From NCBI GenBank assembly GCA_038363005.1, contig JBBQBI010000011.1, positions 62,001-126,000 on the forward strand: a stretch of DNA of 64,000 nucleotides, written 5' to 3'. Positions 23,660 through 32,329 of this stretch are shown here, piece by piece (within the stretch, counting starts at the first letter, position 1; the number at the start of each line of letters is the position of its first letter). Source of the DNA: JAKOWB01 sp038363005 (GTDB lineage: Bacteria > Pseudomonadota > Alphaproteobacteria > Kiloniellales > JACOMY01). The notes beneath the pieces were generated by a model. The model made no database searches and was not told where the DNA came from. It saw only the letters and a program-made list of their open reading frames with translations. A program made the position numbers and the translations under genes.

Positions 23660-24916
23660 CTAGACCGTTCCCTTGGCTCTCAGCGCGGCGATCTCAGCCG
23701 CGCTGAGGCCGGCTTCTTCCAGGATCTCGTCGCTGTGCTGACCCATGCGCGGCGGCGGGCGGCGATAGGCCGGCGGCGTGGCGCTCATCTTCAGCGGATT
23801 GCCGATCAGGTCGATGGCGCCCTGCGGACTGTCCGGATAGGGCACCGAGATCTTCATGCCGCGGGCCAGCACCTGCGGGTCCTCGAACACGCCCTTCAGG
23901 TCGTTCACCGCGCCGGCCGGTACGCCCAACTTCTCCAGCCCAGCCAGCCATTCGGCCGCGGTCTTACGCTTGGTCACCTCGAACAGCAGCGGATAGAGCG
24001 CCGCGCGATTCTCCACCCGGGCGCGGTTGGTGGTGAAGCGCGGGTCGGCCGCCAGCTCCGGCGCGCCGCCCAGCTCGCAGAAGCGCTTGAACTGCGCGTC
24101 GTTGCCCACGGCCAGGATGAAGTGGCCGTCGGACGACGGCATGATGCGGTAGGGCACGATGTTGGGATGCTCGGAGCCCTGGCGCTTCGGCACCTTGCCA
24201 GAGAGCAGGTAGTTGCAGCCCTCGTTGGTCAGCCAGGCGACCTGGGTGTCGAGCAGCGCCACGTCGATGGCCTGGCCCTCGCCAGTGCGGTCGCGGTGGC
24301 GTAGCGCGGCCAGGATCGCGGTGGTCGCATACATGCCGCACATGATGTCGGCGATGCCGACGCCGACCTTGGCCGGCTCGCCGTCCGGCGCGCCGGTCAG
24401 GCTCATGATGCCGCCCAGGCCCTGCGCCAGGTAGTCATAGCCGGCGCGCGGCGCGTAGGGGCCGGTCTGCCCGAAGCCGGTGACCGAGCAATAGACGATG
24501 TCGGGCTTCACCTGGCGGATGGACTCGTAGTCCAGGTGGAACTTCTTCAGTCCGCCGACCTTGAAGTTCTCGACGAAGATGTCGCAGGTCGCGGCGATGC
24601 GCCGCGCCAGGGCCTGGCCCTCGGCGCTGGCGATGTCGATGGTCAGCGAGCGCTTGTTGCGGTTGGAGGAGAGGTAGTAGGCGGCGGTGTCGTCGCCCCC
24701 CTCGTCCGTGTGGTGCAGGAAGGGTGGCCCCCACTTCCGCGTATCGTCGCCTTCGCCTGGCCGCTCGATCTTGATAACGTCGGCGCCGAGATCGCCCAGC
24801 AACTGGGTGCAGGTCGGCCCGGCCAGGATGCGGGTCAGGTCAAACACCCGGAGTCCGGCCAGCGGGCCGGGCTTGGGTGTCGCGGTGGCGGAGCGGTCGG
24901 CGGGTGTGGCGGACAT
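23660..24916 (-). CDS. CaiB/BaiF-family (class III) CoA-transferase
   Basis: Transfers CoA between carboxylic acids; the specific acids cannot be read from the sequence. The 418-aa protein shows the GLRVFDLTRILAGPTCTQLLGDLGADVIKIE N-terminal Rossmann region (in parts: residues 21-51), FVENFKVGGL, VTGFGQTGPYAPRAGYD and the catalytic aspartate (Asp190) in VGVGIADIMCGMYA. The end has PPPRMGQHSDEIL. Length and motifs fit formyl-CoA/succinyl-CoA:acid transferases. Start at 24916 (MSATPAD). Divergent from the esterase gene, 66 bases apart; no acyl-CoA enzyme gene is beside it to suggest a pathway. Confidence 0.93.
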   Translation of the reverse strand: MSATPADRSATATPKPGPLAGLRVFDLTRILAGPTCTQLLGDLGADVIKIERPGEGDDTRKWGPPFLHHTDEGGDDTAAYYLSSNRNKRSLTIDIASAEGQALARRIAATCDIFVENFKVGGLKKFHLDYESIRQVKPDIVYCSVTGFGQTGPYAPRAGYDYLAQGLGGIMSLTGAPDGEPAKVGVGIADIMCGMYATTAILAALRHRDRTGEGQAIDVALLDTQVAWLTNEGCNYLLSGKVPKRQGSEHPNIVPYRIMPSSDGHFILAVGNDAQFKRFCELGGAPELAADPRFTTNRARVENRAALYPLLFEVTKRKTAAEWLAGLEKLGVPAGAVNDLKGVFEDPQVLARGMKISVPYPDSPQGAIDLIGNPLKMSATPPAYRRPPPRMGQHSDEILEEAGLSAAEIAALRAKGTV

Positions 24917-24982
24917 GATGCCTGCGTAGAACAATGGAGACCCCGCCTTATAGCCTCGCCGCCGGCACGGGAGAAGAGAGCC

Positions 24983-25873
24983 ATGGTGTTTCGTCTGCTG
25001 CTCTGCGTCGCGTTGCTGGCCGTCGCCACGCCTGCGACGGCCGACACCATCAAGGTCGATGGCCGGGCGCGGGACTATCTGCTGCGCCTGCCGACCAGCG
25101 CCTGGCCGGCGCCGCTGCTGATCGTGCTGCATGGCGGCGGCGGGCGGAACTCGCAGATCGAACGCCACAGCGAGCTGACCGAGCCGGCGCTGTCCGCCGG
25201 CTATGCCGTGGTCTATCCGCAGGGTTTCGACAAGCACTGGAACGACGGCCGCGGCGACGTCAAAAGCACGGCGGCCAAGGAAGACATCGACGACGTCAAG
25301 TTCCTGCTGGCGCTGATCACCCGCCTGGTCAAGGCCGGCCAGGCCGACGCCAAGCGGGTCTATGTCGTCGGCATCTCCAACGGCGCCATGATGAGCCTGC
25401 GGCTGGCCTGCGAGGCGGCCGATCGCCTGGCTGGCGTGGTGACCATCGTCGGCAGCCTGGGCGAGGACACGGCGGCGACCTGCCACCCGGCGCGGCCAGT
25501 GCCACTGTTGATGCTGAATGGCACCGAGGATCCCCTGGTGCCCTATGACGGCGGCGCCGTCGGTCTGCTGGGCGGCGAGCGTGGTAGCGTCATCGCGGTG
25601 GAGGCGACCCTGGCGCTCTTCGCCCAGGCCAACGGCTGCCAGGAGGCCAAGCTGGAGGCCATCGACGACCCGGCGCCGCGCGACGGAATCGGGGTGGAGG
25701 AGCTGGCCTACCAGGGCTGCGCAGCGCCGACCACGCTGGTGCGTTATCTCGGCGGCGGGCACGGCTGGCCGGGCGCCGGGCAGTATCTCGGCAAGGCGTT
25801 GATCGGCGTGGTGCCGGATGGGCCAGAGGCGAACGAACTGCTGCTCGACTTCTTCGGCGCCCTGCAGCACTAG
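24983..25873 (+). CDS. Secreted LpqC/poly(3-hydroxybutyrate) depolymerase-like esterase
   Basis: Alpha/beta hydrolase of 296 aa with a cleavable signal peptide (MVFRLLLCVALLAVATPATA, residues 1-20). The catalytic triad is visible: Ser132 in VVGISNGAMMS (GxSxG), Asp in LNGTEDPLVPY and His in GGGHGWPG. The oxyanion segment is VLHGGGGRN (48-56). These are features of the LpqC family of extracellular PHB depolymerases and feruloyl/acetyl esterases. The substrate is uncertain. The ATG at 24983 follows GAGAAGAGAG. Its stop codon overlaps that of the convergent AEC carrier gene. Confidence 0.88.
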   Translation: MVFRLLLCVALLAVATPATADTIKVDGRARDYLLRLPTSAWPAPLLIVLHGGGGRNSQIERHSELTEPALSAGYAVVYPQGFDKHWNDGRGDVKSTAAKEDIDDVKFLLALITRLVKAGQADAKRVYVVGISNGAMMSLRLACEAADRLAGVVTIVGSLGEDTAATCHPARPVPLLMLNGTEDPLVPYDGGAVGLLGGERGSVIAVEATLALFAQANGCQEAKLEAIDDPAPRDGIGVEELAYQGCAAPTTLVRYLGGGHGWPGAGQYLGKALIGVVPDGPEANELLLDFFGALQH

Positions 25874-26790
25874 CCGGTCAGCGCCAGCACCACCGGCAAG
25901 GTCGCCATCGACAGCGCGGTTTCCACGGTGATGATGCTGGCCACCAGCGGCGCGTCGCCGCCCAGCTGGCGCGCCAGGATGTAGGCGGCGCCGGCGGTCG
26001 GCATACCGGTCAGCAGGATCACCGCCAGTGCCCCGGTGCCCTCCAGCCCGACCAGGCGGCTGAGGCCCCAGGCCAGGGCCGGCATGACCGCGAGCTTCAG
26101 CACCGTGGTCAGCAGCACGACGCGGCCGCTGCTGCGCGCCGTGGCGAAGTCCAATCCGGCGCCGACCGCGATGAGGCCCAGGCCCAGCGCCGCATCGCCC
26201 AGGATCTTCAGCATCGGCCCGATCACCGGCGGCAGGCCCAGCCCGGTCACGTTCAGCAGGATGCCGCCCAGGATCGACAGGATCAGCGGGTTCTTCGCCA
26301 CCGCCAGCAGCGTGCGCTTCACCGTGCCGCCTCCGCTTTGCGTGCCGGCGTAGCGCACCAGCATGGTGACGCAGAGCAGGTTGGCGGTCGGCACGAAGAT
26401 CGCCACCGCCACCGCGGTGGCCTCCACCGCCGGCTGGCCGCCGACCCCGGCAGCCACCGCGAAGGCCAGGTAGGTGTTCATGCGGATCACGCCCTGGTAC
26501 ATCGAGGTGAAGGCCGGCCCGCCGACCCCCAGGTGCGGCCGCAGTAGCAGCATCAGCAACGTCATGATCGCCATGGCGCCAAGGATCGCCGCCGCCATCG
26601 GCAGGATCTCCAGCTGGCCCAGCTCGGCGCGCGCCACCGATCCCAGCAGCAGGCAGGGAAACAGCACGAAATAGATCAGCTTCTCGGTCTCGCGCCAGAA
26701 GCCCTGGCCGAGGAAGCCACTGCGATAGGTCGCAGTGCCGACAAAGATCAGCAGGAAGATCGGCAGGGTCGCCAGGATGACGTCGCGCAT
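25870..26790 (-). CDS. AEC-family (auxin efflux carrier-like) transporter
   Basis: Inner-membrane carrier of 306 aa with about ten hydrophobic segments in two halves. It starts MRDVILATLPIFLLIFVG and has the typical FPCLLLGSVAR, NTYLAFAVAAG, KNPLILSILGGILLN and LTGMPTAGAAYILARQLGGD stretches of the AEC family. Members move small carboxylates such as malate or malonate, but the substrate here is not determinable. It is 11 bases downstream of ruvX on the same strand and may share its transcript. Its stop codon overlaps that of the opposite esterase gene. Confidence 0.9.
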   Translation of the reverse strand: MRDVILATLPIFLLIFVGTATYRSGFLGQGFWRETEKLIYFVLFPCLLLGSVARAELGQLEILPMAAAILGAMAIMTLLMLLLRPHLGVGGPAFTSMYQGVIRMNTYLAFAVAAGVGGQPAVEATAVAVAIFVPTANLLCVTMLVRYAGTQSGGGTVKRTLLAVAKNPLILSILGGILLNVTGLGLPPVIGPMLKILGDAALGLGLIAVGAGLDFATARSSGRVVLLTTVLKLAVMPALAWGLSRLVGLEGTGALAVILLTGMPTAGAAYILARQLGGDAPLVASIITVETALSMATLPVVLALTG

Positions 26791-26801
26791 CGCCGGTCCG
26801 G

Positions 26802-27284
26802 TCAGGCCGGCGTGTCGGCGGCGGCGGCGCGGCGGCGCAGCGCGTCCAGCGCACCCTGCAGGATGTAGGCGGCGGCCATCTTGTCGACCACGCGGTCGCG
26901 GCGGGCGCGGGTCATGTCGACCTCGCCGATCAGGAAGCGCTCGACCGCGGCGGTGGAGAGCCGCTCATCCCAGAAAGCCACCGGCAGGGCGATGCCCTGC
27001 GCCGCCATGTTGCGGGCGAAGGCGCGCACCGACTGGCAGCGCGGGCCTTCGCTGCCGTCCATGTTGATCGGCAGGCCGATCACCAGGCCAACCGCGCCGC
27101 GCTGGCCGATCAGGACCTTCAGGGCGGCCGCGTCGGAGGCAATCTTGCTGCGCCGGATGGTGTCCACCGGCGAGGCGATGGCGCGCCCGCTGTCGGAGGC
27201 CGCGACGCCAACGGTCTTGTCGCCGACGTCCAGGCCCAGCAGACGTCCGCGCGGCGGCAGGTTGGCTAGCAGGTCTTCGGACAT
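26802..27284 (-). CDS. ruvX: Putative pre-16S rRNA nuclease / Holliday junction resolvase RuvX (YqgF)
   Basis: RNase H-like nuclease of 160 aa. Motifs include GLDVGDKTVGVAASD (first acidic residue), VIGLPINMDGSEG, FWDERLSTAAVE (Glu) and RRDRVVDKMAAAYILQGAL (last Asp). In E. coli YqgF matures the 5' end of 16S rRNA. In alphaproteobacteria it commonly stands beside pyrB and gatCAB; here both are in the window but are separated from it by inserted genes. Confidence 0.95.
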   Translation of the reverse strand: MSEDLLANLPPRGRLLGLDVGDKTVGVAASDSGRAIASPVDTIRRSKIASDAAALKVLIGQRGAVGLVIGLPINMDGSEGPRCQSVRAFARNMAAQGIALPVAFWDERLSTAAVERFLIGEVDMTRARRDRVVDKMAAAYILQGALDALRRRAAAADTPA

Positions 27285-27353
27285 GCGGGGGGCGTCGCTC
27301 CAGGGCTGTCCGGCTGCTTATAGGACAGCGCCGCCGCACCCGCCACTGGGCTC

Positions 27354-28775
27354 TCAGCGCGGCGCCGCGCCTGCCAGCGCCTGCCGATAGAGGCTGTAGT
27401 CGATGCCATAGGCGGTCAGGTCCGGCAGCGCGGCAGGATTCGCCGGACTGAAGGGTCGCCCCTTCAAGTTTCGGCCGACGATCAGCGTGCGCACCTGGCC
27501 GCCCGGGGCCAGCACGATACTGAGCGAGGGAAGCGGCCAGACCCAGTCGAACTGGGTCGACTGGGCGCCCAGGTGCCGCGTCGCCAGCGGCGTGTCCTCG
27601 AAGATGACCACGCCCTGGTTGCTCTCCAGCACGCCGCGGAAGACGCCGAGATAACCCCACCACTGGGTGGTGGCGGCGAGCTGCCAGACCGACTGCAGCG
27701 CCAGCAGCGCAGCCGCAACGGTGGCCAGGACGGGGCGTGCCGTGGCGAACCTTTGCGGCCGGCGCTGCGCCAGCAGCAGGGCGGCCAACAGACCCAGGGG
27801 CACGGCCATGTTGAGCACGCGGAATCGGTGCTGCAGGTCGGGGTGGACACTGGTCGCCTGGAGCATCGGCCAGAGCGCCCAGGCGAGGCACGCGATGCCC
27901 AGCGCCGCGGCGAGCAGCCAGGGCGGCAAGCGGTCCAGCAGGCGCGGGCGCAGATAGAGCAGGACCAGCAGCAGCGCCGCCGCGGCTGACCAGATGACCG
28001 GCCCACTGGGGTGCATGAGCAGGTCCCAGACACCGCTCTGGAAGTCGCCGAAATTCCGCTTGGCTTCCGGTGCCATCACGCCACGCAGCCCGACCCAGCC
28101 GGCGGCCAGGAGCAGGCCCACGGCGGCCAGCAGCACCCAGCGGCGCCAGCCCGCTTCGCGATGACGCCACAGACGCCAGATCGCCAGGCCGGCCAGGGCT
28201 GGACCCAGAAAGAGCGTCGCTTCATAGCTGCGGATCAGCACGGTGGCGCAGGTCACCAGGACCATGGCGGCAAAGGGCGTCAGTGGTCGGCAGAAGAGCA
28301 GGGCAAAGGCCACGGGCCAGAAGAAGGCATGGCTGAGGTTGTGCTCGCCAACCGCCATGAAGCCGGCGTTGCCGTAACCCAGCGCCACCGACAGCAGCAC
28401 CACCCAGAACCAGCGCCGGCTGAGCTGGAAGCAGAACCACAGGCTGCAGAGCCACGGCAGGAAGCAGCCCAGATTGAATAGGAAAAGCAGCGCGTCGAGG
28501 TTGCGCAGCCCAAGCTTCATGGCCAGCACCATCGGGGCCTGGAACAGCCGGTGCGCGAAGGCCCGGTTGACCCAAACGTCAACTGTGCCGCCCTGTTCCA
28601 GCACCCGCAGGAACATGTAGGCGCCGTCGGCATAGAGCGCGCGGTGCGTCAGCACCGCCCAGGCCAGCGACAGACCGAAGAGCGCGACGGCCAGCGGCGT
28701 GGCCATGGCGGCGCGCGCCGGCCAGTCCGCGTCGCGCCGGCGTGGCCTGCTGGTTGTCCCGCTGTCCGCCTGCAT
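27354..28775 (-). CDS. Polytopic membrane protein of unknown function
   Basis: Not recognised. The 473-aa protein has about ten hydrophobic segments, a first large loop with ALYADGAYMFLRVLEQGG and NRAFAHRLFQAP, and a soluble C-terminal part of about 100 aa (VIFEDTPLATRHLG onward). The layout, with an acidic/aromatic first loop after segment 1, resembles GT-C type glycosyltransferases or other lipid-linked sugar enzymes, but no diagnostic DxD/ExD motif is certain. It lies between gatC and ruvX, which are usually adjacent, so it looks inserted. No partner gene nearby. Confidence 0.85.
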   Translation of the reverse strand: MQADSGTTSRPRRRDADWPARAAMATPLAVALFGLSLAWAVLTHRALYADGAYMFLRVLEQGGTVDVWVNRAFAHRLFQAPMVLAMKLGLRNLDALLFLFNLGCFLPWLCSLWFCFQLSRRWFWVVLLSVALGYGNAGFMAVGEHNLSHAFFWPVAFALLFCRPLTPFAAMVLVTCATVLIRSYEATLFLGPALAGLAIWRLWRHREAGWRRWVLLAAVGLLLAAGWVGLRGVMAPEAKRNFGDFQSGVWDLLMHPSGPVIWSAAAALLLVLLYLRPRLLDRLPPWLLAAALGIACLAWALWPMLQATSVHPDLQHRFRVLNMAVPLGLLAALLLAQRRPQRFATARPVLATVAAALLALQSVWQLAATTQWWGYLGVFRGVLESNQGVVIFEDTPLATRHLGAQSTQFDWVWPLPSLSIVLAPGGQVRTLIVGRNLKGRPFSPANPAALPDLTAYGIDYSLYRQALAGAAPR

Positions 28776-28865
28776 GCCGTGTTGTATGTTGCTGATGGAG
28801 GGGTCCGCACTTTATAGACCAAGCGGTGCTCGCGCCGCCAATGACAGGCCGCCTGGGCAGTCGCC

Positions 28866-28894
28866 TTGCGACCGAGGGCGCTGCGCGTTAGGGT
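28866..28894 (+). promoter_or_regulatory. Candidate gatCA promoter
   Basis: TTGCGA (28866-28871), 17 bases, TAGGGT (28889-28894), about 30 bases before the gatC start. The -10 match is weak. Predicted by eye. Confidence 0.3.
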
Positions 28895-28924
28895 CCCGCG
28901 CCATTTTCAGAGGGTTGGGATAGC

Positions 28925-29212
28925 ATGGCGGTCGACAAGGATACGGTGGTCAAGATCGCGCGGCTGGCGCGCCTCAAGGTCGAGGCAGCGCAGCAGGAGG
29001 CCTTGGTCGGCGAGCTGAACGGCATCCTCGCCTGGATCGAGCAGCTGAAGGAGGTCGACACCACTGGCGTCGAGCCTATGACCTCGGTGGTGGCAACCCG
29101 CCTGCCGCTGCGCGCCGATCTGGTGACCGATGGCGGTAAGCCGGAGGTCGTGCTGGCCAACGCGCCTGACGCCACGGCCGGTTTCTTCACCGTGCCCAAG
29201 GTCGTGGAGTAG
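28925..29212 (+). CDS. gatC: Asp-tRNA(Asn)/Glu-tRNA(Gln) amidotransferase subunit C
   Basis: Small subunit (95 aa) that stabilises GatA and binds GatB in the amidotransferase that converts Glu-tRNA(Gln) or Asp-tRNA(Asn) to the correct amide form. It has the usual helical N-terminus (VVKIARLARLKV), the ILAWIEQLKEVDTTGVEPM segment, and the C-terminal FFTVPKVVE tail. The stop is three bases before the gatA start, so both are co-translated. Confidence 0.96.
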   Translation: MAVDKDTVVKIARLARLKVEAAQQEALVGELNGILAWIEQLKEVDTTGVEPMTSVVATRLPLRADLVTDGGKPEVVLANAPDATAGFFTVPKVVE

Positions 29213-29215
29213 GCC

Positions 29216-30691
29216 ATGAGCACGCTGACTAACCTGACGCTGGCCGAGGCCCGCGACCTGCTGGCCAAGGGCAAGATCTCCGCCGCCGAGCTGACCGAGG
29301 CGCACGTCGTCGCCGTCGAATCGATCCGTGATCTCAATGCCTTCGTCGTCGAAACGCCGGACCAGGCCCTGGCCATGGCCAAGGCCTCCGACGCGCGGCG
29401 CGCCCGGGGCGAGGTGGGCGCGCTGGAGGGCCTGCCCATCGGCATCAAGGATCTCTTCTGCACCGAGGGTGTGCAGACCACCGCCGGCTCCCACATCCTG
29501 GAGGGCTTCAAGTCGACCTATGAATCGACGGTGACCGCCAACCTCTGGAAGGCCGGCGCGGTGATGCTAGGCAAGCTCAACATGGACGAGTTCGCCATGG
29601 GCTCCTCCAACATGACCAGCCACTTCGGGCCGGTGACCAATCCCTGGCAGCGCCGTGGCGACAATCGCCCACTGGTGCCGGGCGGCTCCTCTGGCGGCTC
29701 GGCCACGGCGGTGGCGGCGCGCGCCGTGCTGGCGGCGACCGGCACCGATACCGGCGGCTCGATCCGCCAGCCGGCCAGCTTCACCGGTATCGTCGGCATC
29801 AAGCCGACCTACGGTCGCTGTTCACGCTGGGGCATTGTCGCTTTCGCCTCGTCGCTCGACCAGGCCGGGCCAATGACCCGCTCGGTGCGCGACGCCGCCA
29901 TGATGCTGGGCGCCATGGCGGGCCACGACCCCAAGGACTCGACCTCGATGGACATGGCGGTACCGGACTTCGAGGCGGCGCTGACCGGCGACATCCGCGG
30001 CCTGAAGGTCGGTATTCCCAAGGAGTACCGGGTCGACGGCATGGCCGGCGAGATCGAGGCGCTGTGGCAGCAGGGCATCGACTGGCTGAAGGCGGCGGGC
30101 GCGGAAATCCGCGAGATCTCGCTGCCACACACCAAGTATGCGCTGCCGACTTACTACATCGTCGCGCCGGCCGAGGCCTCCTCGAACCTGGCGCGTTACG
30201 ACGGCGTGCGCTTCGGCCTGCGCGTCAAGGGCAAGACCCTGGACGAGATGTACGAAGCGACCCGCGGCGCAGGCTTCGGCGCCGAGGTGCAGCGCCGCAT
30301 CCTGATCGGCACCTACGTGCTGTCGGCCGGCTACTACGACGCCTACTACAACAAGGCGCGCCAGGTGCGGCAGCTGATCCTGCGGGACTTCACCGAGGCC
30401 TACAAAGACGTCGATGTGATCTTGACGCCAACCGCGCCCTCGGCCGCCTTCGCGGTGGGCGAGAAGATGGACGATCCGGTCGGCATGTACCTGAACGACA
30501 TCTTCACCGTGCCGGTGAACTTGGCCGGGCTGCCGGGACTCTCGGTGCCGGCGGGGCTTTCGGCCGAGGGCCTGCCGCTGGGCCTGCAGCTCATCGGCCG
30601 CGCCTTCGATGAGGCGACGCTATTGAAGGTTGGTCAGGTGTTGGAGACGGCGGCAGACTTCAAGGCCCTGCCGCAGCGTCTGGCGAGCTGA
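29216..30691 (+). CDS. gatA: Asp-tRNA(Asn)/Glu-tRNA(Gln) amidotransferase subunit A
   Basis: Glutaminase/amidase subunit, 491 aa. The amidase signature gives the Ser-cisSer-Lys triad: Lys78 in GLPIGIKDLF, Ser158 in PGGSSGGSA and Ser182 in TDTGGSIRQPA. It supplies ammonia to GatB for amidation of misacylated tRNA. The expected partner gatB does not follow; instead a convergent small gene begins after 10 bases. GatB must be encoded elsewhere for a working complex. The length is normal and no frameshift is seen. Confidence 0.96.
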   Translation: MSTLTNLTLAEARDLLAKGKISAAELTEAHVVAVESIRDLNAFVVETPDQALAMAKASDARRARGEVGALEGLPIGIKDLFCTEGVQTTAGSHILEGFKSTYESTVTANLWKAGAVMLGKLNMDEFAMGSSNMTSHFGPVTNPWQRRGDNRPLVPGGSSGGSATAVAARAVLAATGTDTGGSIRQPASFTGIVGIKPTYGRCSRWGIVAFASSLDQAGPMTRSVRDAAMMLGAMAGHDPKDSTSMDMAVPDFEAALTGDIRGLKVGIPKEYRVDGMAGEIEALWQQGIDWLKAAGAEIREISLPHTKYALPTYYIVAPAEASSNLARYDGVRFGLRVKGKTLDEMYEATRGAGFGAEVQRRILIGTYVLSAGYYDAYYNKARQVRQLILRDFTEAYKDVDVILTPTAPSAAFAVGEKMDDPVGMYLNDIFTVPVNLAGLPGLSVPAGLSAEGLPLGLQLIGRAFDEATLLKVGQVLETAADFKALPQRLAS

Positions 30692-30701
30692 AGGTGGCAG
30701 G

Positions 30702-30998
30702 CTAGAAGCCGAAGTCGCGGCGGCTCTGCAGCAGGGCCTCGCAGGTTTCCTTGACCTTGTCGGTCTCAAGCATCCAGTTCTTCATCTGCGTCCACCAGAC
30801 GGCCAGGTTGGTGAAGTCCTCCTCGGTGATCTGGCCGGAGTCGCGCGCGGCGACGACCCCCAGCAGCCAGCCTTTGGCGACTTCCACGAAGCCATCCTGC
30901 GTCGTGCAGATATAGGGGTCGGGCAGCTCGACCGCGGCGGCGGGCCAGCCGCCGGCAAGGACCCCACCGAGCAGCACGGCAAGCACATAAGTCTTCAT
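30702..30998 (-). CDS. Small secreted protein of unknown function
   Basis: Not recognised. The 98-aa product has a signal peptide (MKTYVLAVLLGGVLAGGWPAAA) and a 75-aa mature part with two cysteines (YICTTQDG and KETCEALL) that could form a disulfide in the periplasm. The mature part is helical and contains VAKGWLLGVVAARDSG and a Trp pair (AVWWTQM). It is a short stand-alone gene downstream of xthA on the same strand (83-base gap) and convergent with gatA. Confidence 0.7.
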   Translation of the reverse strand: MKTYVLAVLLGGVLAGGWPAAAVELPDPYICTTQDGFVEVAKGWLLGVVAARDSGQITEEDFTNLAVWWTQMKNWMLETDKVKETCEALLQSRRDFGF

Positions 30999-31081
30999 CT
31001 GACCTGTTCCCCGGGCGCGAAATGACGAGCCCTAGGCTGCGGGGCAGGGCCCACAGCTGTCAATCCGTCCCAGCCAGCGGT

Positions 31082-31855
31082 TCAGTTGCCGAGGTCACAC
31101 CAGACGGGGGTGTGGTCGCTGGCGCGCTCGCCCCCGCGTGGACCCTTGTCGATGCCGCTGGCGACCAGACGGTCGGCGGCCTGCGGGGACAGCAGCAGGT
31201 GGTCGATGCGGATGCCCAGGTCGTGCTGCCAGGCGCCGCCCTGATAGTCCCAGTAGGAAAAAGCACGGCGGTCCGGGTGCAGGGCGCGGAAGGCATCGGT
31301 GAAGCCCAGCGCCTGCAGCTCGCGGAACTTCGCCCGGCTTTCCGGCCGGAACAGCGCGTCGCCGGTCCAGGCCTGCGGATCGTAGCAGTCCAGCGCGGTG
31401 GGGATGACGTTGTAGTCGCCGGCCAGCACCAGCGGCCGCTCCTCCAGCAGCAGGGCGCGCGCGTGCGCGATCAGCCGCTCCATCCAGGCCAGCTTGTAGG
31501 GGAACTTGTCGCTGGCGACGGGGTTGCCGTTCGGCAGGTAGATGGAGGCCAGCACCAGACCGTGGGTCTCGACCTCCAGATAGCGGGCCTGCTCATCCTC
31601 GGGGCTGCCGGGCAGGCGTCGCAGCCGCTCGGTCAGCGGCTGGGTGGAGAGCACGGCGACGCCGTTGTAGGTCTTCTGCCCGACCGTCAGGTAGTCATAG
31701 CCGGCGGCCTTGATCTCCAGGCCGGGGAAGGCCTCGTCCTGGCACTTCAGCTCCTGCAGCAGCAAGACATCGGGCTTGGTCGCCGCCAGCCACTCCAGCA
31801 GGTTGGGCAGGCGTGCCTTGACCGAATTGACGTTCCAGGCCGCGACCTTGACCAA
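31082..31855 (-). CDS. xthA: Exodeoxyribonuclease III (AP endonuclease)
   Basis: Repairs abasic sites and 3' blocking ends. The 257-aa protein has the endonuclease/exonuclease/phosphatase fold signatures AAWNVNSVKAR, LLLQELKCQDEAFP, LAGDYNVIP and the final ASDHTPVW. It lies 13 bases downstream of erpA on the same strand, an arrangement commonly seen in alphaproteobacteria. It starts MVKVAAWN at 31855. Confidence 0.96.
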   Translation of the reverse strand: MVKVAAWNVNSVKARLPNLLEWLAATKPDVLLLQELKCQDEAFPGLEIKAAGYDYLTVGQKTYNGVAVLSTQPLTERLRRLPGSPEDEQARYLEVETHGLVLASIYLPNGNPVASDKFPYKLAWMERLIAHARALLLEERPLVLAGDYNVIPTALDCYDPQAWTGDALFRPESRAKFRELQALGFTDAFRALHPDRRAFSYWDYQGGAWQHDLGIRIDHLLLSPQAADRLVASGIDKGPRGGERASDHTPVWCDLGN

Positions 31856-31868
31856 GGCAGGCGGCCGA

Positions 31869-32240
31869 TCAGATGGCGAAGGAGGTGCCGCAGCCGCAGG
31901 ACGACTTGGCGTGTGGGTTCTTCACCTGGAAGGCCGCGCCAATCAGGTCCTCGACGAAGTCGATCTCCGAGCCGGCCAGCAGGTCCATCGAGACCTCGTC
32001 GACCAGCAGCGTGACGCCGCCCTGCTCGAACACCAGGTCGTCGCCATTCACCGTGTCGTCGAAGGAGAAGCCGTACTGGAAGCCGGAGCAGCCGCCGCCG
32101 GAGACCGCGACACGGAACTTGGCGCCCTGGTCGCCCTCGGCCTGGATCAGTTCGGCGATGCGCCGGCTGGCGCTGGGGCTCAGCGTGACCAGCCTGTCGG
32201 AGGTCGGGCGCTCGGTGATGGGGTCGCTGCCGTCGGCCAT
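31869..32240 (-). CDS. erpA: Iron-sulfur cluster insertion protein ErpA (A-type carrier)
   Basis: Delivers Fe-S clusters to target enzymes. The 123-aa protein has the HesB/IscA domain with the three cluster-binding cysteines in GGGCSGF and SSCGCGTSF. The N-terminal 15 residues before LVTLSPSASRRI are a short extension. The ATG at 32240 is preferred because of AAGAGGAG upstream; an in-frame ATG at 32267 also exists. Precedes xthA; the dgt gene, its usual divergent neighbour in related genomes, is displaced by the DUF2079 and GST-like genes. Confidence 0.94.
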   Translation of the reverse strand: MADGSDPITERPTSDRLVTLSPSASRRIAELIQAEGDQGAKFRVAVSGGGCSGFQYGFSFDDTVNGDDLVFEQGGVTLLVDEVSMDLLAGSEIDFVEDLIGAAFQVKNPHAKSSCGCGTSFAI

Positions 32241-32329
32241 CCTGTGGCTCCTCTTCAGGGACACCATATGTAGGCACGCCCGGTGGCCTGTCAAACAGCG
32301 CGCCGGCACAGGTGCTGGACGCAGCAGGA

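Noticed and set aside
23660..26854. A 1064-codon minus-strand frame joining the CoA-transferase to upstream DNA
   Set aside because: Only the part from 24916 downwards is a CoA-transferase. The rest is out-of-frame shadow of the AEC carrier and the opposite esterase gene, so a fusion protein is not supported.
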